Shown here in pieces: positions 53,912 through 63,766 of a stretch of DNA of 64,000 nt. The DNA comes from an uncultured Sunxiuqinia sp. GTDB lineage: Bacteria > Bacteroidota > Bacteroidia > Bacteroidales > Prolixibacteraceae. Under the pieces are notes generated by a model. The model worked only from the letters and a program-made list of their open reading frames with translations, made no database searches and was not told the origin of the DNA. How positions within the stretch are numbered: position 1 is the stretch's first letter; every line of letters begins with the position of its first letter. The DNA is taken from assembly GCF_963678245.1 (NCBI RefSeq), contig NZ_OY782770.1, forward strand, positions 682,001 through 746,000, given 5' to 3'. Both the position numbers and the translations under genes were made by a program.

Positions 53912-56535
53912 TAAAATAGCGACATTTGGTTCTTATCATCTTCATCCTCATCCTTCTTTGGACGATTTACCTCAAAAGGCACATCTTCCTCAGACTGTTC
54001 CTGATCTTCTTCTTGAGGTTTGTCATCCTCATCCTTGATAACAGGTTCAATCTCTTTTATGTTTTCAACTTCATAATTGGTCAGTCGCTTACCTCTTGCC
54101 TTGTACGATTTTATGCCAATAAACTCAGATACCTCAATGATTTCATTTTCGCGCGAAGCATTTTTTCCTCCAAATTCAATTTCCAACCGTGGGTAATGCA
54201 CCCAAGTAATACTTACCAAACGACTATCAGGATTATCACCAATAAAACTAATGCGACGTCCCATTATCTCATCAATCTCAAATCGCTTCACGTAATAAAA
54301 TTCCTGATCGGCATCATAGTACACAACTGATAAAACCTTTTGACTATCAAACTTCTCAATCTGAAGTATATCCGCGTCGAAGTGATTAGACAAGTCGAAA
54401 TTATAAAGTTGATATTCTCCATTCTTATAGAGAACCAAAATCTTATCGTCACCCTGAAACTCTCCAAGAAATTTACCCCTCGAATCTGAATTAAGTCGTA
54501 ACACATCCGCATCGAACCAGATTTTTCGTCCACCAAGTGTTGAAACCCCCTTTTCTTTCAGGCTAATTTTATGAACATCGTTCTTCGTAAGGATGTTGCC
54601 CATCGCCCCCCGGCCTTTAATCGCCAAGTCTCCAAAATCAACCTCAAAATTCAGTTTTTTAAGTCGAGCCTTATGCTTGAGAGTCACTTTCAATACCTCG
54701 GCCTCACCATTGGGGTTAGCGCTAAAATACCAGATCCGCGATCCTTTTGTACCTTTGGTCAAATCGTACTCTTTATCACGTGTCATTCCGGTAACAGCAA
54801 AGCGTTTCATATAGAAAGTTCCCTGCCGTCCATCTCGATAAACCACGTTGTAAATGGTTCGCTTGTCATTCTTTTTAAATACGGCAATATGTTGAATATT
54901 CTTTCCAACAAACGCCTTTTCAGACACCTTAGTAATAAGATAAGTTCCATCGCGCCGAAATACGATAACGTCATCAATATCCGAGCAATCGCATACATAT
55001 TCTGCTTTTCGCAGGCTGATTCCAATAAATCCTTCCTCCCGATCAAAATAAAGCTTTTCATTCGCCACAACCACCTTGCTGGCTACAATATTCTCGAAGC
55101 TCCGAATCTCCGTTTTTCGATCTTTGTCCTTTCCGTATTTTTCTTTGATGTGCTCAAAATATTCGATGGTAAACGAAACAATATTCTTTATCTTCTTATT
55201 AATCTCTTCAATCTCCTCTTCAATCGATTGAATATGACTATTCGCTTTATCCGTGTTGAATTTCAGAATACGCGCCATGCGAATTTCCATCAATTTAAGG
55301 ATATCCTCACGGGTAACTTCACGCATCAATTTTGGTTTCCAAGGCTCTAGCCGCTTATCGATATGATTAACAGCTTCATCCATATTCTCAGACTGTTCAA
55401 ATTCTTTGTCCTTGTAGATTCGTTCCTCGATAAAAATCTTCTCCAGCGATGCAAAATGCCACGCTTGCTCCAGCTCTCCTTTTCGGATCTCAAGTTCTAA
55501 CTTCAACAAAAGTAAAGTCTGGTCTGTATTTTTTTTCAGAATATCACTAACTCCAATAAAAATTGGCTTGTCATTCTCAATCGTGCATGCATTGGGCGAC
55601 ACCGATACTTCGCAGTCAGTGAAAGCATATAATGCATCGATAGTTTTGTCGGACGAAATTCCAGGTCCTAAATGAACCAGTATTTCAACTTGATCTGAGG
55701 TATTATCATCAATTCGCTTAACCTTAATTTTACTTTTATCGTTGGCTTTTATAATTGAATCAATTAAAGTGGTCGTTGTTTTTCCAAAAGGAAGCTCTGT
55801 AATGGCCAACGTTCTATTATCAATCTTTTCAATTTTGGCGCGCACCTTAACTGCTCCACCGCGCAAACCATCGTTGTATCTCGAAAAATCAGCAGATCCT
55901 CCTGTCGGGAAATCGGGGTACAATTCAAATTCTTCTTTTCTTAAGTAAGCAATTGAGGCATCAATTAATTCGTTGAAATTATGCGGAAGAATTTTCGACG
56001 CCAAGCCAACAGCAATACCTTCAACTCCCTGAGCCAACAGTAACGGGAACTTCACTGGCAGTGTAATTGGCTCTTTATTACGTCCATCGTAGGACAATTT
56101 CCAATTGGTTGTTTTTGGATTAAACGCCACCTCCAAAGCGAATTTTGACAGACGAGCTTCAATATACCGTGGAGCTGCAGAACCATCGCCGGTAAGGATA
56201 TTTCCCCAGTTTCCCTGAGCATCAATCAGTAAATCTTTTTGTCCCAATTGTACCAATGCGTCTCCAATAGAAGCATCGCCATGCGGGTGATACTGCATGG
56301 TTTGTCCAATAATATTGGCTACTTTGTTGTATCGCCCATCATCCATTTCACGCATGGCATGCAAAATCCTGCGCTGAACCGGTTTTAACCCGTCATTCAC
56401 ATAAGGGACAGCTCGTTCCAGAATCACATAAGAGGCATAATCAAGAAACCAATCTTGATACATACCCGACAAATAGGTAATGCCATCACCCTGTTCAGCT
56501 TGTTGATTTTCTCTATCTTTTTCTTCTTCTGCCAC
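53911..56535 (-). CDS. parC: DNA topoisomerase IV subunit A (ParC)
   Basis: ParC is the DNA-cutting subunit of topoisomerase IV, which unlinks daughter chromosomes. The 874-residue protein has the winged-helix core (LKPVQRRILHAM, QTMQYHPHGDASIGDALVQ) and the catalytic tyrosine Tyr124 (AAPRYIEARLS). A coiled-coil region and a beta-pinwheel-type C-terminal domain (about 530-790) follow. It ends in a very acidic tail (residues about 825-870), a Bacteroidota-type feature. It lies 50 bases downstream of parE in the same direction. Confidence 0.94.
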   Translation of the reverse strand: MAEEEKDRENQQAEQGDGITYLSGMYQDWFLDYASYVILERAVPYVNDGLKPVQRRILHAMREMDDGRYNKVANIIGQTMQYHPHGDASIGDALVQLGQKDLLIDAQGNWGNILTGDGSAAPRYIEARLSKFALEVAFNPKTTNWKLSYDGRNKEPITLPVKFPLLLAQGVEGIAVGLASKILPHNFNELIDASIAYLRKEEFELYPDFPTGGSADFSRYNDGLRGGAVKVRAKIEKIDNRTLAITELPFGKTTTTLIDSIIKANDKSKIKVKRIDDNTSDQVEILVHLGPGISSDKTIDALYAFTDCEVSVSPNACTIENDKPIFIGVSDILKKNTDQTLLLLKLELEIRKGELEQAWHFASLEKIFIEERIYKDKEFEQSENMDEAVNHIDKRLEPWKPKLMREVTREDILKLMEIRMARILKFNTDKANSHIQSIEEEIEEINKKIKNIVSFTIEYFEHIKEKYGKDKDRKTEIRSFENIVASKVVVANEKLYFDREEGFIGISLRKAEYVCDCSDIDDVIVFRRDGTYLITKVSEKAFVGKNIQHIAVFKKNDKRTIYNVVYRDGRQGTFYMKRFAVTGMTRDKEYDLTKGTKGSRIWYFSANPNGEAEVLKVTLKHKARLKKLNFEVDFGDLAIKGRGAMGNILTKNDVHKISLKEKGVSTLGGRKIWFDADVLRLNSDSRGKFLGEFQGDDKILVLYKNGEYQLYNFDLSNHFDADILQIEKFDSQKVLSVVYYDADQEFYYVKRFEIDEIMGRRISFIGDNPDSRLVSITWVHYPRLEIEFGGKNASRENEIIEVSEFIGIKSYKARGKRLTNYEVENIKEIEPVIKDEDDKPQEEDQEQSEEDVPFEVNRPKKDEDEDDKNQMSLF

Positions 56536-56585
56536 AACAATCTTATTATAAGTAAAACTTCTACTACTTCGAATTCGCTATCTAA

Positions 56586-58421
56586 CTAAGCCAACTCATC
56601 TTTCTCAACATAAAGATTTTCAATAATAAACTCTTGCCGATCTGGAGTATTCTTTCCCATATAAAAATCAAGCATTTGCGAAACTGATTCGTGCTTTTTC
56701 ATTTGAACTGGCTCCAGTCGAATATCCGGGCCAATAAAATTTTTGAATTCGTCCGGAGAGATCTCCCCAAGTCCTTTGAATCTGGTGATTTCAGGCCTTG
56801 CTCCTACCTTTTGAATCGCTTTAAACCGTTCCTCCTCGTTATAGCAGTAAAATGTCTTTTTCTTATTTCGAACCCGAAACAACGGAGTTTGTAAAATAAA
56901 TAAATGCCCTTTTTTCACTAGCTCAGGAAAAAACTGCAAAAAGAAAGTGATTAATAGTAAACGTATATGCATTCCATCTACATCGGCATCGGTTGCAATA
57001 ATCACCTGATTATATCGTAAGTCTTCCATGCTTTCCTCAATATTTAAGGCTGCCTGTAATAAATTGAACTCTTCATTTTCATACACCACCTTTTTGGTCA
57101 GGCCATAGGTATTCAATGGCTTTCCCTTCAAACTAAAAACCGCCTGTGTATTTACATCGCGTGATTTTGTGATCGACCCACTTGCTGAATCACCCTCAGT
57201 AATAAAAATAGAAGAGTCTTCTTTTTTATCACTTTTGGAATTGTAGTGAATACGGCAATCGCGCAATTTTTTATTGTGCAGACTAGCCTTTTTCGCCCTT
57301 TGTTTGGCTAACTTTTTTACTCCTGAAATAGCTTTTCGCTCCCGCTCCGACTCTTGAATACGTTTTAGTAGAACCTCAGCAACTTCTTGGTTTTTGTGCA
57401 AGTAATTATCCAGTTCTTTCTGAATAAAAGTAACTACATGATGCCGAACTGAGGGACCTTCGGGACCAATATCCTTCGATCCGAGCTTTGTCTTAGTCTG
57501 CGACTCAAAGACCGGCTCTTCAACCTTAATGCTGATTGCTGCAATTATTGACGCCCGGATATCTGATGGATCAAAATCTTTTCTATAAAAATCACGAATT
57601 GTTTTGACAATAGCTTCGCGAAAAGCCAACAAATGCGTTCCTCCTTGCGAAGTGTGCTGTCCATTTACAAACGAATAATAATCTTCTCCATATTGGTTTC
57701 CGTGTGTTATGGCAGCTTCAATATCTTCTCCTTTTAAGTGTATGACCGGGTAGAGTGACCCCGAATCAAGGTTTTCTTCCAGCAGGTCTTTCAGCCCATT
57801 TCTCGACTGAAAGCGTTCACCATTATAATAGATCGACAAACCCGCATTCAGGAAAGAATAATTCTTCATCATATTTACCACATAGTCTTTGTGGTAACGG
57901 TATGACTTAAAAATATCGATATCGGGTACAAATTCAACTTGTGTTCCGTTAGGCTCATCGGTGCTACCCAAATCCTTTTCCTCAACGACTTTCCCTTGCG
58001 AAAAGATAATTTCTTTCAACTGCCCTTCACGAAAAGCTCTAATTGTAAACTCGGATGATAACGCATTGACAGCCTTAATACCAACTCCATTCAGCCCGAC
58101 TGACTTTTTGAATACTTTAGAATCATATTTTGCTCCGGTATTCATCTTTGAAGCAACATCCAAGAGCTTACCAAGAGGAATACCCCTTCCAAAATCACGA
58201 ACACTTACGAGTTCATTTGAAACTCGCACTTCAATTTTTTTCCCATAGCCCATCATGAACTCATCAATTGAATTGTCCATGACCTCTTTTAAAAGGACAT
58301 AAATTCCATCATCAGAGGCAGTTCCATCTCCAAGTTTCCCGATATACATTCCGGGGCGCTTCCGGATGTGTTCCTGCCAATCAAGTGTTCTTATCGAACC
58401 TTCATCGTAATTAGGAGTCAT
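56586..58421 (-). CDS. parE: DNA topoisomerase IV subunit B (ParE)
   Basis: ParE supplies the ATPase of topoisomerase IV. The 611-residue protein has the GHKL ATPase motifs ([33 protein letters not shown]), the transducer domain and the TOPRIM domain ([39 protein letters not shown]). The gene starts the parE-parC-aroK-MBL operon. A TATATTTG -7 box lies on the minus strand at 58440-58447, about 20 bases before the start. Confidence 0.95.
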   Translation of the reverse strand: MTPNYDEGSIRTLDWQEHIRKRPGMYIGKLGDGTASDDGIYVLLKEVMDNSIDEFMMGYGKKIEVRVSNELVSVRDFGRGIPLGKLLDVASKMNTGAKYDSKVFKKSVGLNGVGIKAVNALSSEFTIRAFREGQLKEIIFSQGKVVEEKDLGSTDEPNGTQVEFVPDIDIFKSYRYHKDYVVNMMKNYSFLNAGLSIYYNGERFQSRNGLKDLLEENLDSGSLYPVIHLKGEDIEAAITHGNQYGEDYYSFVNGQHTSQGGTHLLAFREAIVKTIRDFYRKDFDPSDIRASIIAAISIKVEEPVFESQTKTKLGSKDIGPEGPSVRHHVVTFIQKELDNYLHKNQEVAEVLLKRIQESERERKAISGVKKLAKQRAKKASLHNKKLRDCRIHYNSKSDKKEDSSIFITEGDSASGSITKSRDVNTQAVFSLKGKPLNTYGLTKKVVYENEEFNLLQAALNIEESMEDLRYNQVIIATDADVDGMHIRLLLITFFLQFFPELVKKGHLFILQTPLFRVRNKKKTFYCYNEEERFKAIQKVGARPEITRFKGLGEISPDEFKNFIGPDIRLEPVQMKKHESVSQMLDFYMGKNTPDRQEFIIENLYVEKDELA

Positions 58422-58439
58422 ACTTATAGCAATTTGTCA

Positions 58440-58447
58440 CAAATATA
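58440..58447 (-). promoter_or_regulatory. Possible -7 box for parE operon
   Basis: The minus strand reads TATATTTG about 19 bases upstream of the parE ATG. No clear -33 box was seen. Confidence 0.45.
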
Positions 58448-58621
58448 AAGAAAACAAAACACCCTCAGATTTCCACCATTTTGTCAATAATTAATGGCGA
58501 ACGGTTGAAAACTTCCTTGAAATATGAAGTAAGACAAAAATAGCTTTTAAAGTGATTGTTTGAAAAAAAAGCAACATGTGAAATACAAATTATAATCGCT
58601 CCAAATTACAAATTGGCGTAA

Positions 58622-58650
58622 AAAAAAGCCATTGATTAAATCAACGGCTT
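58622..58650 (-). terminator. Terminator of Dps-like gene
   Basis: On the minus strand AAGCCGTTGATT pairs with AATCAATGGCTT, followed by T residues. It lies just past the end of the Dps-like gene. Confidence 0.8.
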
Positions 58651-58671
58651 AGCGTACTATTTTATGTTTTA

Positions 58672-59163
58672 TTATTTTTCTTCGAGCCACGACGTAAACA
58701 TCCAATAGTATTTTTCGGTCTGTTTTACCATCGAGTTGACTAGGTCGATTGTTGAAACGTCACCAATATCGTTGGCTGTTTCCAAAACATTGATCATTTG
58801 CGAAAGCAAAATTTCAAAATCGGATAAAAGATGATCGACCATTTCATCAGGACTCTGGATTCCTTCCGGTTCTTTTATTTTTGAATTATTCAGGTACTCC
58901 TGAAGGGTAGCAGTTGGAAATGCACCAAATACGCGCACCCGCTCTGCCAAATCATCGATATTAACTTTTGAAAAGTTATAGAGTTCCTCAAATTTCTCGT
59001 GCAAATCAAAAAAATCTTTACCGGTAACATTCCAGTGAAAGTTCCTTAATTTCTGATAGTGTACATGATAACTTGATATTAGTATATTTACTTGATCAAT
59101 TAATTCTGAGGTATCTTTTTTGTTGAATCCTAATCTTACAAATGTTTTTTCTTTAGTTTTCAT
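58672..59163 (-). CDS. Dps-family ferritin-like protein
   Basis: Dps proteins form 12-subunit shells that store iron using peroxide and shield DNA. The 163-residue protein has the ferroxidase motif HWNVTGKDFFDLHEKFEELY (His43, His55, Glu59) and the helical fold of the family. It starts a run of stress genes on the minus strand, with UspA next to it, and also fits with the rubrerythrin in the window. Confidence 0.94.
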   Translation of the reverse strand: MKTKEKTFVRLGFNKKDTSELIDQVNILISSYHVHYQKLRNFHWNVTGKDFFDLHEKFEELYNFSKVNIDDLAERVRVFGAFPTATLQEYLNNSKIKEPEGIQSPDEMVDHLLSDFEILLSQMINVLETANDIGDVSTIDLVNSMVKQTEKYYWMFTSWLEEK

Positions 59164-59198
59164 GGTAATATATATTGTTTTTAATTTTGAATAAATAA

Positions 59199-60074
59199 TT
59201 ATTTAAAGTTGGACTCATGATAAACCAATACAGGTTTATTGAAATGAGTAACAACATAATGGGTTTCTGAAGATGAGAATAAATCTTCAAAAAAGCCTTT
59301 CTCCTCTTTCATAATAACCAAAACATCCGGCTCGTTCTCTTCCAGGTGTTTTTGTAAGCCTTTGCTCACATCTTTCTCGTGCGAATGAACGAAACTCGGA
59401 CTAAAGTTTTTAATACTGCCTTTTGCCATATCCTTAAATCCTTTCCATTTAAGAATAGAATCAAAATCAGTCGTTTCCATATTGTGGAAAATAGTGAGAT
59501 TTTTATTCTCGGTTCCTTCGACCATGTCAGATAAATGACGCATAGCTTTCAGGTCTTCAGCATGCAGTGCCGTTGCATATAGAAAGTTACTCATACTGAA
59601 AGTAGACGTGTCATCCGGCACAATAATGACCGGGCAGTCAACTTTTTCGATGATGTTTGGATAGCTGATTGCTCCCGTTACAAAGCCCGAATAACTATTG
59701 TAGTTACTCATAAGCAGAATAACGTCCTTCTCTTTTTCAATGGTGTCATTAACAACCATCAACCGACTTATTTCTGCGACTTCTAGTTCATACGGAACAC
59801 TTTGTGGTATCTTCTTTAACAAGTCTGCCACCGTCTTTTTCATCTCTGCTTCAGCTGCTTCATAATCTACACGGAACTGAGCTTCCGAGATCGCAACATT
59901 CGGTTGATAGTCTGGGGTGGCTACGCCAACAAACTCTCCACTTCTCATCCAGCCGAAATCTAGGACATAAACGATTTTTAGTTTTCGTTTTAATTGGTTA
60001 CTCAATGCAAACCCTGATGTGATAAGGGTCTCCATATTTTTCAGCGTGTCTAATAGTAATAAATTTGTTTTCAT
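59199..60074 (-). CDS. Universal stress protein, two Usp domains
   Basis: The 291-residue protein (from ATG 60074) has two Usp-type domains. The first (about 1-150) starts KTNLLLLDTLKNMETLITSG and the second (about 150-285) has LYATALHAEDLKAMRHL and ends NKPVLVYHES. The usual ATP-binding motif GxxG is not clearly preserved in either half, so the protein may not bind ATP. An in-frame TTG 21 codons up is less likely as the start. It sits between the Dps and holin-like genes, in a stress cluster. Confidence 0.88.
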   Translation of the reverse strand: MKTNLLLLDTLKNMETLITSGFALSNQLKRKLKIVYVLDFGWMRSGEFVGVATPDYQPNVAISEAQFRVDYEAAEAEMKKTVADLLKKIPQSVPYELEVAEISRLMVVNDTIEKEKDVILLMSNYNSYSGFVTGAISYPNIIEKVDCPVIIVPDDTSTFSMSNFLYATALHAEDLKAMRHLSDMVEGTENKNLTIFHNMETTDFDSILKWKGFKDMAKGSIKNFSPSFVHSHEKDVSKGLQKHLEENEPDVLVIMKEEKGFFEDLFSSSETHYVVTHFNKPVLVYHESNFK

Positions 60075-60133
60075 GGCTTTTCTATCTTTACACCCAAAAT
60101 CAGCAGATACCTTTAATGGGCTTTGTCTTTTTT

Positions 60134-60370
60134 TCAAGAAGAATCTAATACTTGTTCCTTCTCTTTTTGTTTTCGGTTTTTTCTTTTTTGCAGAAATAGA
60201 CCAAGAACGATTTTCATACCCGTTTCAAACGCCATATTTCGCACGTACTTTTTAAAGGTATGAACCGTTAAGTTCGATTGATCTTTCAATTCGTCTTCCA
60301 AATAGCGAATCTTGTATTTTACTTTTTGGCGCTCTAACCGCAACTCCCCCATGTTTCTTATCTCTCTCAT
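60134..60370 (-). CDS. Small basic hypothetical protein
   Basis: The 78-residue protein is helical and very basic (RLERQKVKYKIRYLEDEL, FLQKRKNRKQKEKEQ), with one weak hydrophobic stretch (GMKIVLGLFL). It overlaps the holin-like gene by four bases (ATGA), so it belongs to the envelope-stress operon. I do not recognise a domain. Confidence 0.65.
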   Translation of the reverse strand: MREIRNMGELRLERQKVKYKIRYLEDELKDQSNLTVHTFKKYVRNMAFETGMKIVLGLFLQKRKNRKQKEKEQVLDSS

Positions 60371-60741
60371 AATTTGACCTCCTCTTCCTCGTCATCTTCG
60401 TCAAAAAACATAGATGAGTACTTCCTCAATACAATAGTCGTAAGCAGCTTGTTTTTTAGCAATGCAAATAAAACAGTGAGAACAACCAATACTCCAATAG
60501 CAAGCAATAAACCCGTCAGATAATCTTGGTAGGTTTGCCCGTACCATACGACAAGCGCAGCGAGGCCAAAAAACAAGATCAACGCACCGCCTAGCGAAAG
60601 AATAAAATTACCGAGTAAGTAAGTTGTTACTACGGTTGCTCTATTTAGAACTGTTAGCTTAACTAAATCGATTCTAGCTTGCACATATCTCTTTGATACG
60701 TCACTCAGTTCATTAAAATTATCTGATAGGTTTTTACTCAT
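60367..60741 (-). CDS. Phage-holin-like membrane protein (DUF1469 type)
   Basis: The 124-residue protein has two membrane helices (about 40-67 and 74-98; VVTTYLLGNFILSLGGALIL and LTGLLLAIGVLVVLTVLFAL), after an N-terminal amphipathic region, and ends in an acidic tail (FFDEDDEEEEVKL). This fits the DUF1469/YqjE holin-like family, which in non-phage genomes is part of an envelope-stress set with YtxH proteins. It is not evidence of a prophage. Confidence 0.82.
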   Translation of the reverse strand: MSKNLSDNFNELSDVSKRYVQARIDLVKLTVLNRATVVTTYLLGNFILSLGGALILFFGLAALVVWYGQTYQDYLTGLLLAIGVLVVLTVLFALLKNKLLTTIVLRKYSSMFFDEDDEEEEVKL

Positions 60742-60766
60742 AAATTAACAGGTTTCGAAAGTTCAG

Positions 60767-61045
60767 TTATTTCCCGGCTGTTGAGGTTTTGGCTTCTTTT
60801 TTAATCTTCTCTTCGACATCGTTTGTCCGCTCTTTTACCTGATCAATCATTTCACTAACCTGGTCTTTCAAGCTGTCAACTTTCTCACCGATCGTATCTG
60901 TGACATCTTCCGAAACTCTTTTTACACTTTTTTGAATTTTTTTTCTTGTTTTATCTCCTCTTTCTGGTGCAAATAAAACTCCAACTAAGGCGCCTGTTGC
61001 GGCACCTGCTACAAACCCTAAAAGGGCACTTGTTCCTTTACTCAT
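60767..61045 (-). CDS. YtxH-domain protein
   Basis: The 92-residue protein starts with a glycine/alanine-rich membrane segment (LLGFVAGAATGALVGVLFAP, then ERGDKTRKKI) typical of the YtxH family. A long amphipathic helix follows. Such proteins are induced under general stress in Gram-positive bacteria and are common in Bacteroidota beside holin-like genes. The role is not known. Confidence 0.9.
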   Translation of the reverse strand: MSKGTSALLGFVAGAATGALVGVLFAPERGDKTRKKIQKSVKRVSEDVTDTIGEKVDSLKDQVSEMIDQVKERTNDVEEKIKKEAKTSTAGK

Positions 61046-61088
61046 GATATTTGATTTTTATGATTAATACTTTAATTATGAATGTATA

Positions 61089-61271
61089 TTAAATGGACGT
61101 TTTTATTTTTTCAGACGTCCTCGTACTTCTTGTATTGTCAAGTGTTGTTGTCATCCTCTCGGATGTCAATGGCCGATCAGCACTTCGGATTGTATTTAAT
61201 ACTCTTGCTTTATACTCATCAGAATCTTGGTATAGCTTTATATTATCAATTCTCTTCTTTAAACTTTTCAT
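61089..61271 (-). CDS. Small hypothetical protein upstream of YtxH gene
   Basis: The 60-residue frame starts at an ATG with GAAGG four bases upstream and ends 43 bases before the YtxH gene. It is basic and hydrophilic (MKSLKKRIDNIKLYQDSDEY). No family was recognised; it might be a real first gene of the stress operon. Confidence 0.4.
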   Translation of the reverse strand: MKSLKKRIDNIKLYQDSDEYKARVLNTIRSADRPLTSERMTTTLDNTRSTRTSEKIKTSI

Positions 61272-61850
61272 GCCTTCAATTATCTAACGTTTGTTTCTAT
61301 TACTGAAAAAAGCGTTCCAAAAAAGGACATCCCCGTCAAAACGCCCACAATCAACTCCTTTTCAAGACAATAAACAAACTTGACCATATTGCCAAAAAAA
61401 CCTGCAGTGGAGCTTGTTCTACAAATTGTAGAGATTACTTAACAAACTTCAAACACTGGGTTTTCAGAGGAAAATTGCATTCAAATCAGATGGGAGGGAA
61501 TCGCACAAAAAAGCAGGTTGACGAAAGGCTGAATTAAATAGACCGATATACCGTAAATTCAATTCGGAAAATGAAAAGTAGATAAAAAAGTTAGTGGGGG
61601 ACATTCGATCGAACAAACCAAGTAGATCAGAAAATAAAACCAATGAACTACAAACTCCTCATATCACTTATCTGACAGCAGATTCAAACAACAAATACCC
61701 CCACTGCTTGAACAACTCATTTGATAGCAATAAAACTTCTCAGCGACACAAGAATAAGCCTGCTCAAAAAAAGGTTTCAAACACAAAAAAAATATATTCA
61801 CTTAAATCCAACTATTTGAAACTGGGAAAGTGTGCAACAAAGTCTACATT
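61272..61850. other. Gap without clear gene
   Basis: About 580 bases, A/T-rich, probably holding the promoter of the YtxH operon. A GTG-started frame of 87 codons at 61594 has low-complexity Asn/Lys/Ser content and no support. Confidence 0.5.
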
Positions 61851-62285
61851 TCAATGAGGGGAATTGTCCACATCATTACCGGAAATAAGCAACTCCAACA
61901 AATCAACAGGAATCGGTTTTTCCAAGTAGGCACTAACAAATGGGTATTGCATAGCCAAATCCCGCTTTTTCTTACTTGCAGAACTGGATAGAATAAACAC
62001 TTCCGGCGCTTCCATTTTACCCAAGATCTGTTCTATACTATCCAAAAAACTGGCTGCGTTCATATCCTTGAATTGAATATCAACCAAAATATAATCAGGA
62101 AATTGATCGGTTAACCGATCTTGCTTAAGCCCTTGCAGATAGTTTAGTAAACCGGCAGCTTTTTTAAAGTACTGTACTTGATTCTCGATGGTTTCCTTTC
62201 TCAATCGCCCTTCTTCAACACGAAATAAATCGGACGATCCGTCTACTATTGCAATTTTCTTTAGTTCATTTGATTTTCGTATCAT
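61851..62285 (-). CDS. Receiver-like protein, degenerate
   Basis: The 144-residue protein (from the ATG at 62285) resembles a response-regulator receiver domain: IAIVDGSSD at strand 1, YILVDIQFKD with a possible phosphoacceptor Asp, VFILSSSASKK at strand 4, and AYLEKPIPV with the conserved lysine. The acidic pair at the start is reduced to a single Asp, so phosphorylation is uncertain. It lies 75 bases downstream of the NtrC-type gene, and may join the same phosphorelay. Confidence 0.75.
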   Translation of the reverse strand: MIRKSNELKKIAIVDGSSDLFRVEEGRLRKETIENQVQYFKKAAGLLNYLQGLKQDRLTDQFPDYILVDIQFKDMNAASFLDSIEQILGKMEAPEVFILSSSASKKKRDLAMQYPFVSAYLEKPIPVDLLELLISGNDVDNSPH

Positions 62286-62360
62286 ACTAGTCCCCCTCAC
62301 TGGTTACAAGCCCTGTAATTCAAATGCTCCAATATTCATTCCATTAATCAAACGAACAAA

Positions 62361-63719
62361 TCAGATCTCAATTCCGTATTGTTTAATTTTGTTATAAAGT
62401 GTTTTGCGGTCAATTTTTAAGAGGCGAGCAGCTTTCGACTTATTAAAGCCTGCTTCTTCAATAGTTCGAATAATTAATTGTTTTTCAAATTCTGATGATG
62501 CATCTTTCAATTTAGACTCACCAATCTCCACAGCACCATTATTCCCTGATTGATGAGAAGGATAAACAAGTTCCTGTGGCAAGCAATCCTTTGTGATCAG
62601 ATTTTCGGATGCCATCAAGGTTGCTCGCTTAACCACATTTTTCAACTCCCGCAAATTCCCATGCCAAGCGTATTGTTGCAAAATAGTTTCGACATCCGGG
62701 CTAAATCCTTCGATCGTTAACCCAAGCTCTTCATTTGACGCTTTAAGGAAGCTGTTCGCAAAAAACAGAATATCATTAGTACGCTCACGCATCGGAGGTA
62801 GACTGATTTTAAATTCATTTACCCGATGGTATAAATCTTCGCGAAATGTACTCTGATTTACTTCATCTAGCAAATCATCATTTGTTGCTGTAATAATACG
62901 AACATCAACTTTTGTCGTTTTATTTTCACCAACCCGAAACACCGTACGTTCCTGCAAAACACGTAAGAGTCGCACCTGAATATCATAGCTAAGGTTACCA
63001 ATTTCATCAAGAAATAGAGTTCCGCCATTCGCTTGTTGAAAAACGCCTTCTTTATCACGAACAGCCCCGGTAAAAGATCCTTTTACATGACCAAAAAGCT
63101 CACTATTTGCTAAGTCTTTGGGAATAGCACCACAGTCGAGAGCAACAAACGGCTTGTCTCCCCGCTTACTGTGCTGATGAATAAAACGAGCAACATATTC
63201 TTTTCCTGTTCCTGTTTCCCCTTGAATCAGCACAGACATATTCGTTGGAGCAACACGCCTGGAAAGATTTATCACGGACCGCATCTTTTCACTCTTTCCC
63301 ATCAGAAAATCCCCGTCTGTATATATATGACTTTGTACTTTTCTCTTTTTCGGCGACTCCCCTTTTAATTTCTTTTCAATTAGTGATCGAATTTCTTCCT
63401 GTTGAAGAGGTTTTGTTATGTAATCCTCAGCTCCCATTTTCATCAATTTCACCGCTTGTCGTACGTCAGCATAAGCAGTAATAATAATAACAATGGTTGA
63501 AGGTGACACTGCTTTTATTTTTTGCAACAACTCCATGCCGTCAGTATCAGGCAAACGGAAATCGCACAGCACTAAATCAAATTTTGCACGTTTGATAATC
63601 TCCATGCCGCTTTGCCCCGAGAAAGCCGTTTCAGTAGTATATCCATCACTGGCTAGCTGTTTCTTTAGTATCTCGCAAATAAAAGTATCATCGTCGATGA
63701 TCAATATCTTATTTCCCAT
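62361..63719 (-). CDS. NtrC-type sigma-54-dependent response regulator
   Basis: The 452-residue protein has a receiver domain (residues about 1-125, Asp53 in VLCDFRLPDTDG, LITKPLQ-like YITKPLQQEE), an AAA+ domain (about 145-375; Walker A GETGTGKEYVARF) and a C-terminal Fis-type helix-turn-helix (NKSKAARLLKIDRKTLYNKI). The sigma-54 contact loop reads GSFTGA, with Ser for the usual Ala at position two. It should activate sigma-54 promoters when phosphorylated, probably by the relay whose HPt domain ends just upstream. Confidence 0.95.
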   Translation of the reverse strand: MGNKILIIDDDTFICEILKKQLASDGYTTETAFSGQSGMEIIKRAKFDLVLCDFRLPDTDGMELLQKIKAVSPSTIVIIITAYADVRQAVKLMKMGAEDYITKPLQQEEIRSLIEKKLKGESPKKRKVQSHIYTDGDFLMGKSEKMRSVINLSRRVAPTNMSVLIQGETGTGKEYVARFIHQHSKRGDKPFVALDCGAIPKDLANSELFGHVKGSFTGAVRDKEGVFQQANGGTLFLDEIGNLSYDIQVRLLRVLQERTVFRVGENKTTKVDVRIITATNDDLLDEVNQSTFREDLYHRVNEFKISLPPMRERTNDILFFANSFLKASNEELGLTIEGFSPDVETILQQYAWHGNLRELKNVVKRATLMASENLITKDCLPQELVYPSHQSGNNGAVEIGESKLKDASSEFEKQLIIRTIEEAGFNKSKAARLLKIDRKTLYNKIKQYGIEI

Positions 63720-63766
63720 ATCTTTTTGATAGTTCTTATTTTTAATTTCATTCGATTGATATCCGG

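Noticed and set aside
54571-55350. Long plus-strand open frame (259 codons) inside parC
   Set aside because: It is antisense to a highly conserved coding region and has no family resemblance; it arises from codon bias on the other strand.
60367-61045. Prophage remnant suggested by a holin-like gene
   Set aside because: The gene is part of a stress cluster with YtxH, Usp and Dps, and no phage structural or lysis genes are present.
61594-61857. Plus-strand frame of 87 codons, GTG start
   Set aside because: It is rich in Asn, Lys and Ser, has no motif, and its end overlaps the receiver-like gene.
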